Shown: piece by piece, positions 16,978 through 25,586 of the stretch | How the letters are laid out: each line of letters begins with the position of its first letter | How positions within the stretch are numbered: position 1 is the stretch's first letter | Origin: Hyphomicrobiales bacterium | GTDB taxonomy: Bacteria; Pseudomonadota; Alphaproteobacteria; Rhizobiales; Beijerinckiaceae | Reading direction: 5' to 3' | NCBI GenBank assembly: GCA_930633495.1 | Contig: CAKNFJ010000001.1 | Coordinates: forward strand, 3,495,001 to 3,559,000 | DNA: 64,000 nucleotides | Translations under genes and position numbers: made by a program | Notes under the pieces: generated by a model | Databases searched by the model: none | What the model saw: only the letters and a program-made list of their open reading frames with translations | Told to the model about the DNA's origin: nothing

Positions 16978-18686
16978 CGCCAGATTCCTTCCACCCTGTC
17001 GAAGGCGCCGAGACGCAGGTCGGCGATGCCGGCCGTCAAGGCCGTCTTCGCCACTTTCTGCGAGGCGGTGCGCGGGATGTCGTCGACGAAGGCGATGTAG
17101 CGGGGGATCTTGAAAGCGGCGAGATTGGCCTCGCAATGCCTGCTGATCCGGCTGATCAGCTCGTCGCTGCCGCTGAGGCCGGCGGCGGGCAGGACATAGG
17201 CCTTGACCTCCTCGCCGCGCAGATCGTCCGGCACGGGAACGACCGCGACCTCCTCGATCTCGTCCATGTTGCGCAGCACGGTCTCGACCTCGCGGGCCGC
17301 GATGTTCTCGCCGGCGCGCCGCACCATGTCCTTGAGCCGGCCGACGATGTAGAAATAGCCTTCTGCGTCCTGCCGGAAGAGATCGCCGGTGCGGAACCAT
17401 TCGCCGAAGAAGCTGTCGCGATTGGCCTCCGGCCGGTTGTAATAGCCGAGCATCAGGCCGGTGCCCTTCAGCACGAGCTCGCCGATCTCGCCGCGCGGGA
17501 CGTCCTTGCCTTCCTCATCGACGACGCGCGCCTGCCGGAACGGCGCGGGGATGCCGCAGGAGCCGGAGCCGACCATGTGCAGCGCATCGAGCGGCATGTA
17601 GAGGCCGGGGCCGACCTCGGTCATGCCGAAGGCCTCCATTGCCGGGGCATTGAAGCGCTTGCGCAAGGCCGCGTTGATCTGCTTGCGGTGGCCATAGATG
17701 TTGGCGCGCATCAACTCGGTCTTGCCGTCCTCGGGCGTCTCCGGCTGCTTGAAGACGACCTCCGGGAACAGGCAGAAATGGATGCGGTGCTCGCGCAGCC
17801 AGGCGGCGAAGCGGCTGGCGCTCTGGCGCTTCGCGACGAAAAGCGTGCCGCGCTGGTAGAAGCACAGCAGCAATAACCATTGCGGGTCCATGTAGAAGAA
17901 CGGCGTCGAGGCGAGCACGCGCCGGAAGCGGCGGGCATCGCGGAAGCCGTTCACGAAGCCGGCGCCGAGCCAATAGCGATGCGTCAGCATGCAGCCCTTG
18001 GGGAAGCCGGTCGTGCCCGAGGTGTACTGGATGTTCATGAGGTCGTCATGAGCGGGCTCAGGCCCGTCATGCCGCGCGCCTTCCGGCACCGAAGCGACGA
18101 GAGCCTCAAGCGTCATGGCGCACGGCGGCAACAGGCTCTCCTGTGCCTCCTCGGCGGCCATGCGCAGGATGCGGTGGGGCTGCGGGAACTTCCCGGCCTC
18201 GGCGACCTCGGCCGCCTCGCGATACTGCGGACCGCATTCGTCATGGATGACCAACGCTTCGGCGCCGGCATCGCCGAGCACATAGGCGAGCTCGCGGCCG
18301 GTATAGCGCAGGTTGACCGGCACCATCACCGCGCCGATCCGCGCCAGCCCAAGCCAGACGATCGGCATCTGCGGGCAGTTCGGCAGCATCACGCCGACCT
18401 TCATGCCGCGCGTCACGCCGAAGGAGGCGAGCGCCACCGCCATCCGGTCGACAGCCTTGTCGAGCGCCGCATAGGTGATCGTCTCGCCGGTCTCGAAGAA
18501 ATTCCAGGCAAGCGCCTCCGGCGTCTCGGTGGCCGCCTCGCGCAGCAAGGTGCCGATATTGCGGGGGAAGCTGAAGCGCTCCATCTCGCGATGCCGCGCC
18601 TCGACATCGAGCGCGGCCAGGCGCGCCACATAGGCATCGGCCCAGACGGGCATTTCGGTCTCGGCGGGCAGGGGCGGCATTGGCAT
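16974..18686 (-). CDS. AMP-dependent acyl-CoA synthetase/ligase
   Basis: A 570-residue adenylate-forming enzyme. YTSGTTGFPKGC, FGMTEVG, EWFRTGDLFRQDAEGYF and GRLKDMVRRAGENIAAREVE are the A3, A5, A7 and hinge regions. The adenylation Lys is expected in RTASQKVAKTA. It is the first gene of an operon with the amidase and amidohydrolase. The paralogue at 8371-9987 shares long conserved stretches, which points to a duplication within this region. A putative LysR site (GGAA-N8-TTCC) lies about 32 bases before the start. Confidence 0.9.
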   Translation of the reverse strand: MPMPPLPAETEMPVWADAYVARLAALDVEARHREMERFSFPRNIGTLLREAATETPEALAWNFFETGETITYAALDKAVDRMAVALASFGVTRGMKVGVMLPNCPQMPIVWLGLARIGAVMVPVNLRYTGRELAYVLGDAGAEALVIHDECGPQYREAAEVAEAGKFPQPHRILRMAAEEAQESLLPPCAMTLEALVASVPEGARHDGPEPAHDDLMNIQYTSGTTGFPKGCMLTHRYWLGAGFVNGFRDARRFRRVLASTPFFYMDPQWLLLLCFYQRGTLFVAKRQSASRFAAWLREHRIHFCLFPEVVFKQPETPEDGKTELMRANIYGHRKQINAALRKRFNAPAMEAFGMTEVGPGLYMPLDALHMVGSGSCGIPAPFRQARVVDEEGKDVPRGEIGELVLKGTGLMLGYYNRPEANRDSFFGEWFRTGDLFRQDAEGYFYIVGRLKDMVRRAGENIAAREVETVLRNMDEIEEVAVVPVPDDLRGEEVKAYVLPAAGLSGSDELISRISRHCEANLAAFKIPRYIAFVDDIPRTASQKVAKTALTAGIADLRLGAFDRVEGIWR

Positions 18687-18717
18687 CTCGAAAGGCGTGT
18701 TCGCGTCGAACAGGTCT

Positions 18718-18733
18718 GGAAGTTATGTTTTCC
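18718..18733. promoter_or_regulatory. Candidate LysR-type site before the CoA ligase/amidase operon
   Basis: An inverted repeat, GGAA-N8-TTCC, whose core AAGTTATGTTTTC is identical over 13 bases to a site before the second ABC importer operon at 23911-23923. It lies about 32 bases upstream of the ligase ATG (18686), in the 236-base gap facing the divergent LysR gene. A third partial match, GAAAACAT (the reverse complement of the core), occurs at 18871-18878 nearer the LysR start. The repeated occurrence supports a shared operator of the LysR protein encoded between the two operons. Confidence 0.5.
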
Positions 18734-18922
18734 GTCGGTGATCGATTGCGATTGAGAGCGTGGTGGGATTGCGAGGCTTTTTCGGTCTCTGGCGTGTTTT
18801 CCAGTTTTCCGTCTGGCCCGGCTCGCACTATTCCGCTGCGGCAAGGGCGCCGCAAATTTCTTTTTGACTAGAAAACATGCCTGCTGGTTATATTCGGTCC
18901 GAAGCCAGCGGCGGAGCCCTGC

Positions 18923-19975
18923 ATGCGGATCACCCATCGACAGCTCGAAGCCTATATCCAGTTCATGGAGACCGGCAGCGTCACGGCCGCGGCCGAGCGG
19001 ATGCGGCTGTCGCAGCCGGCGATGAGCAAGATCCTGGCGGGACTCGAAATCGACCTCGCGCTCACCCTGTTCGAGCGCAAGCGCAAGCGCCTGATCCCGA
19101 CGCATCAGGCGCAACTGCTGTACAAGGAGGTGCGCCGGCTCTTCGCCTCGCTGAGCGATGTCGAGCGCTTCGCCAGGGATCTGCGCGACCTGCGGTCAGG
19201 GGAACTCAGGATCGTCTCGGCGGCCTCGATCGGCCATACGCTGGTGGCGGATGCGCTCGTCGCCTTTGCCGAGGCCAATCCGGCAATCTCGGTGACGCTC
19301 GACGTCTCCAGCGTCGTCGGCAGCGACGTGCTCGGCCAGAATGTCGATATCGGCTTCTCGGTCAGCCATTTCCATCACCCGGACCTGCTGACCGAGCCGC
19401 TCTTCCATGCCGATGCGGTCTGCGTGATGCGGCGGGACCATCCGCTGGCGTCGCGTGAAGTGATCGTGCCGCGCGATCTCGAAGGGGCGGAGTTCATCTC
19501 CTTCACCCGCAACAGCCGGATGCGGCACCTGACCGATGCGGTGTTCGAGCAGCAGCGCATCTCGCGTAAGATGCGGGCGGAGGTGTTCTCCTCGGTCGAG
19601 GCGAACGCGCTGGTCTCGCGCGGTTTCGGCATTGCCATCGTCGAGCCGATGACCGTGCATCAGGGTTTTTGGCCGGATCTGGTGGCGCGCCGCTTCGAGC
19701 CGACCATCGCCTTCACCTTCAACGCCATCGTCTCGCGCAACCGGCCGGTCTCGCCTCTGACCAAGGCGTTCCTGGCCGAACTCAGGAGCCGGATCGCAGC
19801 GCTCGCGAATGGCGACGATCCGCGCGCCGCCGAGAGCCTGATCGTGCGCCCGCCGCAGCGGCGCACGCGCGACGGCGCGGGTTCAGGCGCCGTCGTGGCG
19901 GACAAAGAAGGTGAGGCCGGCGACGCGATCGAGGATGATCACGGCGAGGAAAGTGATCAGCACGCTGATCGTTGA
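18923..19975 (+). CDS. LysR-family transcriptional regulator
   Basis: A 350-residue regulator. The winged helix is clear (RQLEAYIQFMETGSVTAAAERMRLSQPAMSKILAGLE), followed by the periplasmic-binding-like effector domain. The family is usually about 300 residues. Here the last 31 codons or so run antisense through the 3' end of the ABC permease gene, a 93-base tail-to-tail overlap with no earlier stop codon. The tail is polar and unlikely to be structured. The gene lies between the CoA-ligase/amidase operon and the second ABC importer operon, and probably controls both. Confidence 0.88.
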   Translation: MRITHRQLEAYIQFMETGSVTAAAERMRLSQPAMSKILAGLEIDLALTLFERKRKRLIPTHQAQLLYKEVRRLFASLSDVERFARDLRDLRSGELRIVSAASIGHTLVADALVAFAEANPAISVTLDVSSVVGSDVLGQNVDIGFSVSHFHHPDLLTEPLFHADAVCVMRRDHPLASREVIVPRDLEGAEFISFTRNSRMRHLTDAVFEQQRISRKMRAEVFSSVEANALVSRGFGIAIVEPMTVHQGFWPDLVARRFEPTIAFTFNAIVSRNRPVSPLTKAFLAELRSRIAALANGDDPRAAESLIVRPPQRRTRDGAGSGAVVADKEGEAGDAIEDDHGEESDQHADR

Positions 19976-20680
19976 GATCGCGGCCAGCACCGGCGTCGCC
20001 GAATCCTGGACGAAGGAGAAGATCTGGACCGGCAGGGTCGAGATGTTCGGCCCGATCAGGAACATCGTCACCGTGACCTCGTCGAAGGAGATGATTCCGG
20101 CGAAGAGCAGCGAGGTCAGGATACCGGACCGGCACATCGGGATGACGATGTCCTTGAGCGCGCGCCATTCGCTCGCGCCCATCACATTGGCGGCGCGCAC
20201 CAGGTCGGGGTCGAGGCTGCGCAAGGCGATATGGATCGGCCGGTAGGAGAAGGGCAGCGTCACGATGAGATGAGCGAGCACGATGCCCGGCGCCGTTCCA
20301 ATCAAACCGAACTGGGCGACGAGCGCGACCATGGCGACGCCCATCGCGGCATGCGGGAAGAACAGTGGCGAGAAGATCGCCAGTTCCAGCCAGATTGCGA
20401 GCTTCGGTGCATGGCGCTGCGTGTAATAGGCGGCCATGAAGTTGACGATGGTGACGATCACCGCCGTCGCCGCCGCGATGCCGACGCTGATCGCGAAGGC
20501 GCGCGGCCAGCGCGGATCGAACAGCGCATCGCGATACCAGCGCAGGCTCAAGCCCTCCGGCGGGAACTGGATATAACTGGTGTCGCTGAAGGAGGCGCCG
20601 ATGATGATCAGGATCGGTGCCGGCAGAGAGATCAGCAGCAGGATGCCGGCCCAGGTCGAGAGTTTGGGATTTGCCGACAT
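19883..20680 (-). CDS. ABC transporter permease (PotC-like)
   Basis: A 265-residue permease with about six membrane helices (WAGILLLISLPAPILIIIGASF near the start). The EAA loop lies at RAANVMGASEWRALKDIVIPMCRSGI. I chose ATG 20680, which has GGAG eight bases upstream. ATG 20686 and GTG 20689 overlap the preceding stop and are also possible. It is the last gene of the second importer operon. Its 3' end overlaps the LysR gene tail by 93 bases on the opposite strand. Confidence 0.88.
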   Translation of the reverse strand: MSANPKLSTWAGILLLISLPAPILIIIGASFSDTSYIQFPPEGLSLRWYRDALFDPRWPRAFAISVGIAAATAVIVTIVNFMAAYYTQRHAPKLAIWLELAIFSPLFFPHAAMGVAMVALVAQFGLIGTAPGIVLAHLIVTLPFSYRPIHIALRSLDPDLVRAANVMGASEWRALKDIVIPMCRSGILTSLLFAGIISFDEVTVTMFLIGPNISTLPVQIFSFVQDSATPVLAAISTISVLITFLAVIILDRVAGLTFFVRHDGA

Positions 20681-20685
20681 CACCA

Positions 20686-21522
20686 TCACTCCATGGTTCC
20701 GATCAGCCGGCGCTCGATGGCTTTCAGCAGGAGCAGCGACAGGAAGCTGATGGCGAGCAGGCAGATCGACCAGGCGGCGGCCTTGTTCAGATTGAAGGTG
20801 TACATGACCTCCTGGTAAATCTGCGATCCGACGAACTGATGCGACATGCCGCCGAGCACGATCGGCGTGACGATCGCGCCGATGCTCGCCAGGAAGATCA
20901 CGATCAGCGCCGTGAAGGCGCCCGGCAGCGACAGCGGCAGCACGATGCGCCGGAAGGTCTGGAAGCGGCTCGCGCCAAGCACGCCGGAAGCCTCCTCCAG
21001 ATTGCTCTCGATCGCCAGCAGCGAGGACAGGATCGAGATCACCGCGAAGGGGATCAGCACATGGGTCAGGCCGATGACGATGCCGAGATCGTTGAACATC
21101 AGCGCTAAGGGCTGCTGGATGATGCCGGTCCAGGCCAGCATGCCGTTGATCACGCCCTTGGGGCCGAGCAGCACGAGCCAGCCATAGGTGCGCACGACCA
21201 GGCTGACGAGCCAGGGCACGAGGACCACGATCAGGAGCGTGTTGCGCCAGCGTTCGAGCCGCCAGAGCAGGAGCGCGATCGGATAGGACAGGGCGACCGA
21301 AAGCAGGGCGACGGTCAGCGACGACAGGATCGTCCGCGCGAAGATGACCTGATAGTCGCTGCGGTTGAGGATCTGGCGGAAATAGCGCAGCGACCAGCCA
21401 TCGGCATCAGCGAAGCCGTTCGAGAAGAGCTGGAAGACCGAGGCGAAGAACAGGCCGAGCAGGACGAGGACCGGCAGGAGCAGCAGCGCCTTGGCCGGCG
21501 AGGCAGGCTGCGTTTCCGTCAT
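20686..21522 (-). CDS. ABC transporter permease (PotB-like)
   Basis: A 278-residue permease with an N-terminal membrane helix (ALLLLPVLVLLGLFFASVFQLF) and an EAA loop around EASGVLGASRFQTFRRIVLPLSLPG. It pairs with the 19883-20680 product to form the channel of a type-I importer. ATG 21522 overlaps the ATPase stop by four bases (ATGA). Gene order in this operon is binding protein, ATPase, permease, permease, which differs from the first importer (ATPase, binding protein, permease, permease). The two systems are therefore related but not a simple tandem copy. Confidence 0.88.
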   Translation of the reverse strand: MTETQPASPAKALLLLPVLVLLGLFFASVFQLFSNGFADADGWSLRYFRQILNRSDYQVIFARTILSSLTVALLSVALSYPIALLLWRLERWRNTLLIVVLVPWLVSLVVRTYGWLVLLGPKGVINGMLAWTGIIQQPLALMFNDLGIVIGLTHVLIPFAVISILSSLLAIESNLEEASGVLGASRFQTFRRIVLPLSLPGAFTALIVIFLASIGAIVTPIVLGGMSHQFVGSQIYQEVMYTFNLNKAAAWSICLLAISFLSLLLLKAIERRLIGTME

Positions 21523-22697
21523 GGCTTCTCTCCGAAGCTCGCGGCGGCCGGCGCTGCCAGCGGTTCGAAGATTTGCGCGTCGGCGGGGTCGAAGGCGATG
21601 CGGCAGGGCGAGCCGGCTTCCGGAAGAGTCGCGCCATCGCTGGCCAGGCGCACGGCGACGAGGCGCTGTTCGCCGCAGCGCAGGATGAAGCGCAGGACCG
21701 GACCGAGCGCGATGCGCTCGACGACGGTTCCGGGCAGCGCGATGCGCCCGCCCACATCGGCATCCGGCGGCAGGATCGCGATCCGTTCCGGGCGCAGGCC
21801 GATCACGCAGTTGGTGCCTGCGGCAGGAGAGAAACCGCGCAAGCCGCTCGCCGGCAGGGCATGGCGGCCGCCCAGGCCGTCGATCTCGACGGTGCCGGCC
21901 GTCGCGGAGGCGATGCGGCCGGGGATCTCGTTGAGTTCGCCGATGAATTTGGCGACGAAGAGATTGGCGGGCTGCGAGTAGATCGCGGGTGGCGTGTCGT
22001 ATTGCTGGATCGCACCCGCGCTCATCACCACGATGCGATCCGACATCAGGGTCGCTTCTTCCTGGTCGTGGGTGACGAAGACGAAGGTGGTGCCGAGCTC
22101 GCGCTGGATTTCCTTGAGGGCGACCTGCAACTGCTTGCGGAGCTGCAGGTCGAGCGCCGAGAGCGGCTCGTCGAGCAGCAGGATCGAGGGTTCGAGCACG
22201 AGCGAGCGGGCCAGCGCCACGCGCTGCTTCTGGCCGCCGGAGAGCTGCGAGATGCGGCGGCTGCCGAGATGGCCGAGGCCGACGAGATCGAGGAAGGTGC
22301 CGACCTTCCGGCGCAGCTCCGCCTCCGGCACGTTGCGCAGGCGCAGGCCGTAGGCGACGTTCTCTTCCACCGAGAAATGCGGGAACAAGGCCAGGTTCTG
22401 GAAGACCATGCCGATCGGCCGGCGCTGTGGCGGCAGGCCCGCCATGTCGCGCCCGTCGATCGCGATTTTGCCGGCGCTGGGCTGGATGAAGCCGGCGATC
22501 AGGCGCAGCAAGGTGGTCTTGCCGCAGCCGGAAGGGCCGAGCAGCGTGACGAAGGTTCCGGCCTCGACCGCGAGATCGATGCCGGAGAGCACGGTCGTCG
22601 CGCCATAGGCCTTGGTAACGCCGGCGACATGGATGGAACCGCGGGCCGCGCGGGAGGGCGCGGCCTGCGCGAGGGCTTGGGACAAGGCAGGGGACAT
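21519..22697 (-). CDS. ABC transporter ATP-binding protein (PotA-like)
   Basis: A 392-residue ATPase. GPSGCGKTT is Walker A, LSGGQKQRVALARS the signature, ILLLDEPLSALD Walker B, and VTHDQEEA the switch region. A TOBE-like C-terminal domain (VIGLRPERIAIL) follows. It powers the importer encoded at 19883-23799. The start at 22697 gives a 20-residue Ala-rich extension before the ATPase fold begins at IHVAGVTKAYG. A later start is possible but no alternative is better supported. Confidence 0.9.
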   Translation of the reverse strand: MSPALSQALAQAAPSRAARGSIHVAGVTKAYGATTVLSGIDLAVEAGTFVTLLGPSGCGKTTLLRLIAGFIQPSAGKIAIDGRDMAGLPPQRRPIGMVFQNLALFPHFSVEENVAYGLRLRNVPEAELRRKVGTFLDLVGLGHLGSRRISQLSGGQKQRVALARSLVLEPSILLLDEPLSALDLQLRKQLQVALKEIQRELGTTFVFVTHDQEEATLMSDRIVVMSAGAIQQYDTPPAIYSQPANLFVAKFIGELNEIPGRIASATAGTVEIDGLGGRHALPASGLRGFSPAAGTNCVIGLRPERIAILPPDADVGGRIALPGTVVERIALGPVLRFILRCGEQRLVAVRLASDGATLPEAGSPCRIAFDPADAQIFEPLAAPAAASFGEKP

Positions 22698-22764
22698 CGA
22701 TCGAATCCGCCGGGTAGCGAGTGGGGGAGAACGTGTTCGGCGGATCGCGGCTCAGGCGCTGTGA

Positions 22765-23799
22765 TCAGCGCTTGCCGGCGGCGATCTGCTCGACCCGGTT
22801 GAGCCGATCCTCGTAGTCGCTGACGATGACATTCCAATCCGGAATATACATCTTCTTCATCAGCGCCTCGCGGGTCATGCCGAGATCCTGCTCATATTCG
22901 GGCGGCAGCACGGCCTTGTTGTTGGTCGGGATCGAACCGTTCTGGCCGGAGATGCGGGTCTGCGCGGCGGCATCCAGGAGTTCGTTGAGATAGGTGATGG
23001 TCTGCACCCGTTCGGCGGAACCCTTCGGCACCACGACGACATAGGGCAGCATCAGTGCGCCCTCCTTGGGAATCGCCAGCTCGATGGTCTTCTGGCCGTC
23101 GCGGCGCAGGCTCCAGACGCGCGTCGAGTAGAACGGAGCGGCGGTGACCTCGCCCCGCGTCAGCAGCGTGTTCATATGGGCGAGCGAGGTGTAGGTCGTC
23201 AGCGAATTGGCGAAGATCGCCTTCAATGGCTCGATGCCGGGCTCGATCTTGGCGCAGCTGCCGCCATTGGCGTGGGCGAGGATGGTGAGGTCGTAGGAGG
23301 TGGCGTAGACTGGGCGCGTCACCGCGAGCTTGCCCTTCCAGCGGGCATCCGTGAGGTCGTTCCAGGACTGGAAATCCGAGGCCTTGGCCAGCGTGTTGTT
23401 GAAGGCGATGCCGTAATAGCCGAAATGGGTGGCGAGGCCGACGATCTTGCCCTCGCGGTTCCGAACGACCAGCTCCTTTGGCAGGTTGGCGATCGCGGGG
23501 ATCTCCTTGTCCTCGAAGGCTTCGAGCAGGTTCGACTTGGCGAGCCCGATCGCCTCGAAATAGGTGACCTCGACGACATTGTACTGCGAGGCGGAGGGGG
23601 AGCGGACGGCGCCGGCCGTGTTCGGCACCTCGGCCATGCGCGCGGCGATGCCGGTCTTCTGGGTGAACTGAACCTGGAAATAGTCGCGCAGCACGGCCGC
23701 GCCGCCGCCGCCCCAGGTCGCGTGAATGACCTCCGCGGCGCCTGGGCTCACACTGGCTGCCATCATCGACAGGGCGAGGACCCATCGTTTCGTCTTCAT
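22765..23799 (-). CDS. ABC transporter substrate-binding protein (PotD-like)
   Basis: A 344-residue exported binding protein. The N-terminus MKTKRWVLALSMMAASVSPGAAE is a standard Sec signal peptide with cleavage after GAA or AAE. The mature domain resembles spermidine/putrescine-type solute-binding proteins (VIHATWGGGGAAVLRDYFQVQFTQ and the mid-region LAHANGGSCAKIEPGIEPLK). ATG 23799 has GGAG upstream. It is the first gene of the second importer operon. A 13-base motif shared with the ligase/amidase operon lies about 110 bases upstream of its start. Confidence 0.88.
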   Translation of the reverse strand: MKTKRWVLALSMMAASVSPGAAEVIHATWGGGGAAVLRDYFQVQFTQKTGIAARMAEVPNTAGAVRSPSASQYNVVEVTYFEAIGLAKSNLLEAFEDKEIPAIANLPKELVVRNREGKIVGLATHFGYYGIAFNNTLAKASDFQSWNDLTDARWKGKLAVTRPVYATSYDLTILAHANGGSCAKIEPGIEPLKAIFANSLTTYTSLAHMNTLLTRGEVTAAPFYSTRVWSLRRDGQKTIELAIPKEGALMLPYVVVVPKGSAERVQTITYLNELLDAAAQTRISGQNGSIPTNNKAVLPPEYEQDLGMTREALMKKMYIPDWNVIVSDYEDRLNRVEQIAAGKR

Positions 23800-23908
23800 A
23801 TCGCTTCTCCCGGCTGTATCGCGGGCCATTCTGTGCAGCCTTCGATAACCGGAGACTCCTTTGCACTGGCCGTCATTGCAAATTCAAAGGACGCCAAACT
23901 TCATTCCA

Positions 23909-23923
23909 GAAAGTTATGTTTTC
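23909..23923. promoter_or_regulatory. Candidate LysR-type site before the second ABC importer operon
   Basis: GAAA-N7-TTTC, with the core AAGTTATGTTTTC identical over 13 bases to the site at 18720-18732. It lies about 110 bases upstream of the binding-protein ATG. Two identical cores in front of two operons that flank a LysR gene suggest one regulon. Confidence 0.48.
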
Positions 23924-23996
23924 GCGGGGCGGGCCAACGCATGGGGGCGCCTGCCGGAGATCTACAGGCTGGCGATGCAGCGTGATACAGCGGGCC

Positions 23997-24593
23997 ATGG
24001 TCGCGCGCCTTACCCTCACCGAGCCTGCAACTGCCCGACAGGAGATCAAGAAGAGCCGCTTCATCGCGGTTGCCGGCCCCGTTGCCGATGAGGCAGCCGC
24101 CAGGGAATTCATTGCGGCGCAGTCCGATCCTGCCGCCAATCACAATTGCTGGGCCTGGCGTTTGGGGCAAAGTTATCGTTTCAACGATGACGGGGAACCG
24201 AGTGGAACCGCCGGCAAGCCGATTCTTGCCGCGATCGACGGGCAAGGCGTCGATGGGATAGCCGTCGTCGTGACGCGCTGGTTTGGCGGCGTCCTGCTGG
24301 GCAGCGGCGGATTGATCCGTGCCTATGGCGGCACGGCTGCGCTGTGCCTGCGCGGTGCCGAGAAGGTGGCGCTGATCGAGACCGTCTCGGTGACGGTCAC
24401 ATGCGGTTTCAGCGATTTGACGCTTGTCCAGGCCCGGCTGGGCGCATTCCCCGGTGTAGAGGTGCGTGATCAGGTTTTCACGGATACCGGAGCAATCTTG
24501 TCGGTGTCGACTCCCAAGGCCGAGGCCGAAGCCGTGATTCGGCTGCTGACGGATCTGACCAGCGGACGCGCGGCGGTCAGGAGGATCGAATAG
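23997..24593 (+). CDS. YigZ/IMPACT-family protein (UPF0029)
   Basis: About 198 residues. The conserved YigZ core is present: SRFIAVAGPV, HNCWAWRLG, FNDDGEPSGTAGKPIL, VVVTRWFGGVLLGSGGLIRAYG. The C-terminal ferredoxin-like UPF0029 domain follows. The E. coli and eukaryotic relatives are linked to translation stress control, but the biochemical activity is not firmly established. The start at 23997 gives the usual N-terminus. GTG 23982 in the same frame is an alternative. It stands alone and diverges from the binding-protein gene. Confidence 0.83.
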   Translation: MVARLTLTEPATARQEIKKSRFIAVAGPVADEAAAREFIAAQSDPAANHNCWAWRLGQSYRFNDDGEPSGTAGKPILAAIDGQGVDGIAVVVTRWFGGVLLGSGGLIRAYGGTAALCLRGAEKVALIETVSVTVTCGFSDLTLVQARLGAFPGVEVRDQVFTDTGAILSVSTPKAEAEAVIRLLTDLTSGRAAVRRIE

Positions 24594-24786
24594 CCGGACG
24601 CACTGTGGGGCCGCGCCGCCGGCAGGCCTTCCAAGCGCGAGTGCCCATGGCGAGCGCCGGCAAGAACGTCAGCGCATATGGGCGCCCCGACTCGGTCGCA
24701 ACAGCCAGGAGCGCCGCAGGACGGAGTAGGCAGCTTGCTGTCGAAGTGCAGTTGAAGAGGGAAGATCCGCTGCGGATCGAAGAGAA

Positions 24787-24821
24787 CCCCCCGTTCTGAA
24801 AAGATCTGACAGAACAGGGGG
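24787..24821 (-). terminator. Hairpin terminator downstream of tRNA-Val
   Basis: Two 12-base arms (24787-24798 and 24810-24821) pair with one mismatch around an 11-base loop. Read on the minus strand it begins six bases after the encoded CCA end of the tRNA and is followed by a short T-containing stretch. It is therefore the probable terminator of the tRNA transcript. The 235 bases between the YigZ gene and the tRNA hold nothing else I can recognise. Confidence 0.65.
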
Positions 24822-24827
24822 TTAAAA

Positions 24828-24902
<75 letters not shown>

Positions 24903-25023
24903 GTCTGCCGCCGAAGCGACTTCTGGAAGCGTGTCCGGGCCGTGTTGGCCGCGACCACGCTGCGAGGTGAGGGGGCTATAGCGGCTCGCTTCGCAGCTTG
25001 CAAGGCGTTCGCCGCATAAATTC

Positions 25024-25383
25024 TCAGGCGGCCAACAGCTTCTCGACTTCGTTGACGAGCTCGCGCAGATGGAAGGGCTTCGACAGCACCTTGGCATCCT
25101 TCGGCGTCTGCGAATCGGGGTTGAGCGCCACGGCGGCGAAGCCGGTGATGAACATCACCTTGATGTCGGGATCGAGCTCGGTGGCGCGCCGCGCCAGCTC
25201 GATGCCGTCCATCTCCGGCATGACGATATCGGTCAGCAGGAGCTCGAACGGCTCCTCGCGGAGACGATTATAGGCCGACAGGCCGTTGTCGAAGGAAGCG
25301 ACGTCGTAGCCCGCATTCTGCAGGGCCTTGACCAGGAAGCGACGCATGTCGTTGTCGTCTTCCGCGAGCAGTATCTTCGTCAT
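25024..25383 (-). CDS. cpdR: CpdR-type single-domain response regulator
   Basis: A 119-residue stand-alone receiver domain. The acidic pair is in LLAEDDNDMRRFL, the phosphoacceptor Asp in LLLTDIVMPEMDG, the Thr in VMFITGFAAVAL and the Lys in VLSKPFHLREL. Length and these blocks match alphaproteobacterial CpdR. In Caulobacter, unphosphorylated CpdR acts as an adaptor that primes the ClpXP protease to degrade cell-cycle proteins. The start at 25383 gives MTKILLAEDDNDM; the longer frame upstream is not conserved-looking. It diverges from the N-formylglutamate amidohydrolase gene, an arrangement I remember from other Rhizobiales. Confidence 0.88.
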   Translation of the reverse strand: MTKILLAEDDNDMRRFLVKALQNAGYDVASFDNGLSAYNRLREEPFELLLTDIVMPEMDGIELARRATELDPDIKVMFITGFAAVALNPDSQTPKDAKVLSKPFHLRELVNEVEKLLAA

Positions 25384-25586
25384 GGGCCTGTTCTGTCCGT
25401 CCCTAAGGCCTGTGTTTCGATGCGTCTGGCGCCCGGATGGCCGCCGGGCCTGGAACGGCTGGGTACTCACCCGTCCACGCAGTTGGAACCATGTCGGCCT
25501 ATAAGGCGCCATCGTAGTAAACAACGGGTGAATCCGAAGCAGGATTTTCACGGCTTCACGACATCGCTTCAACCGGCCGGGTTTGT

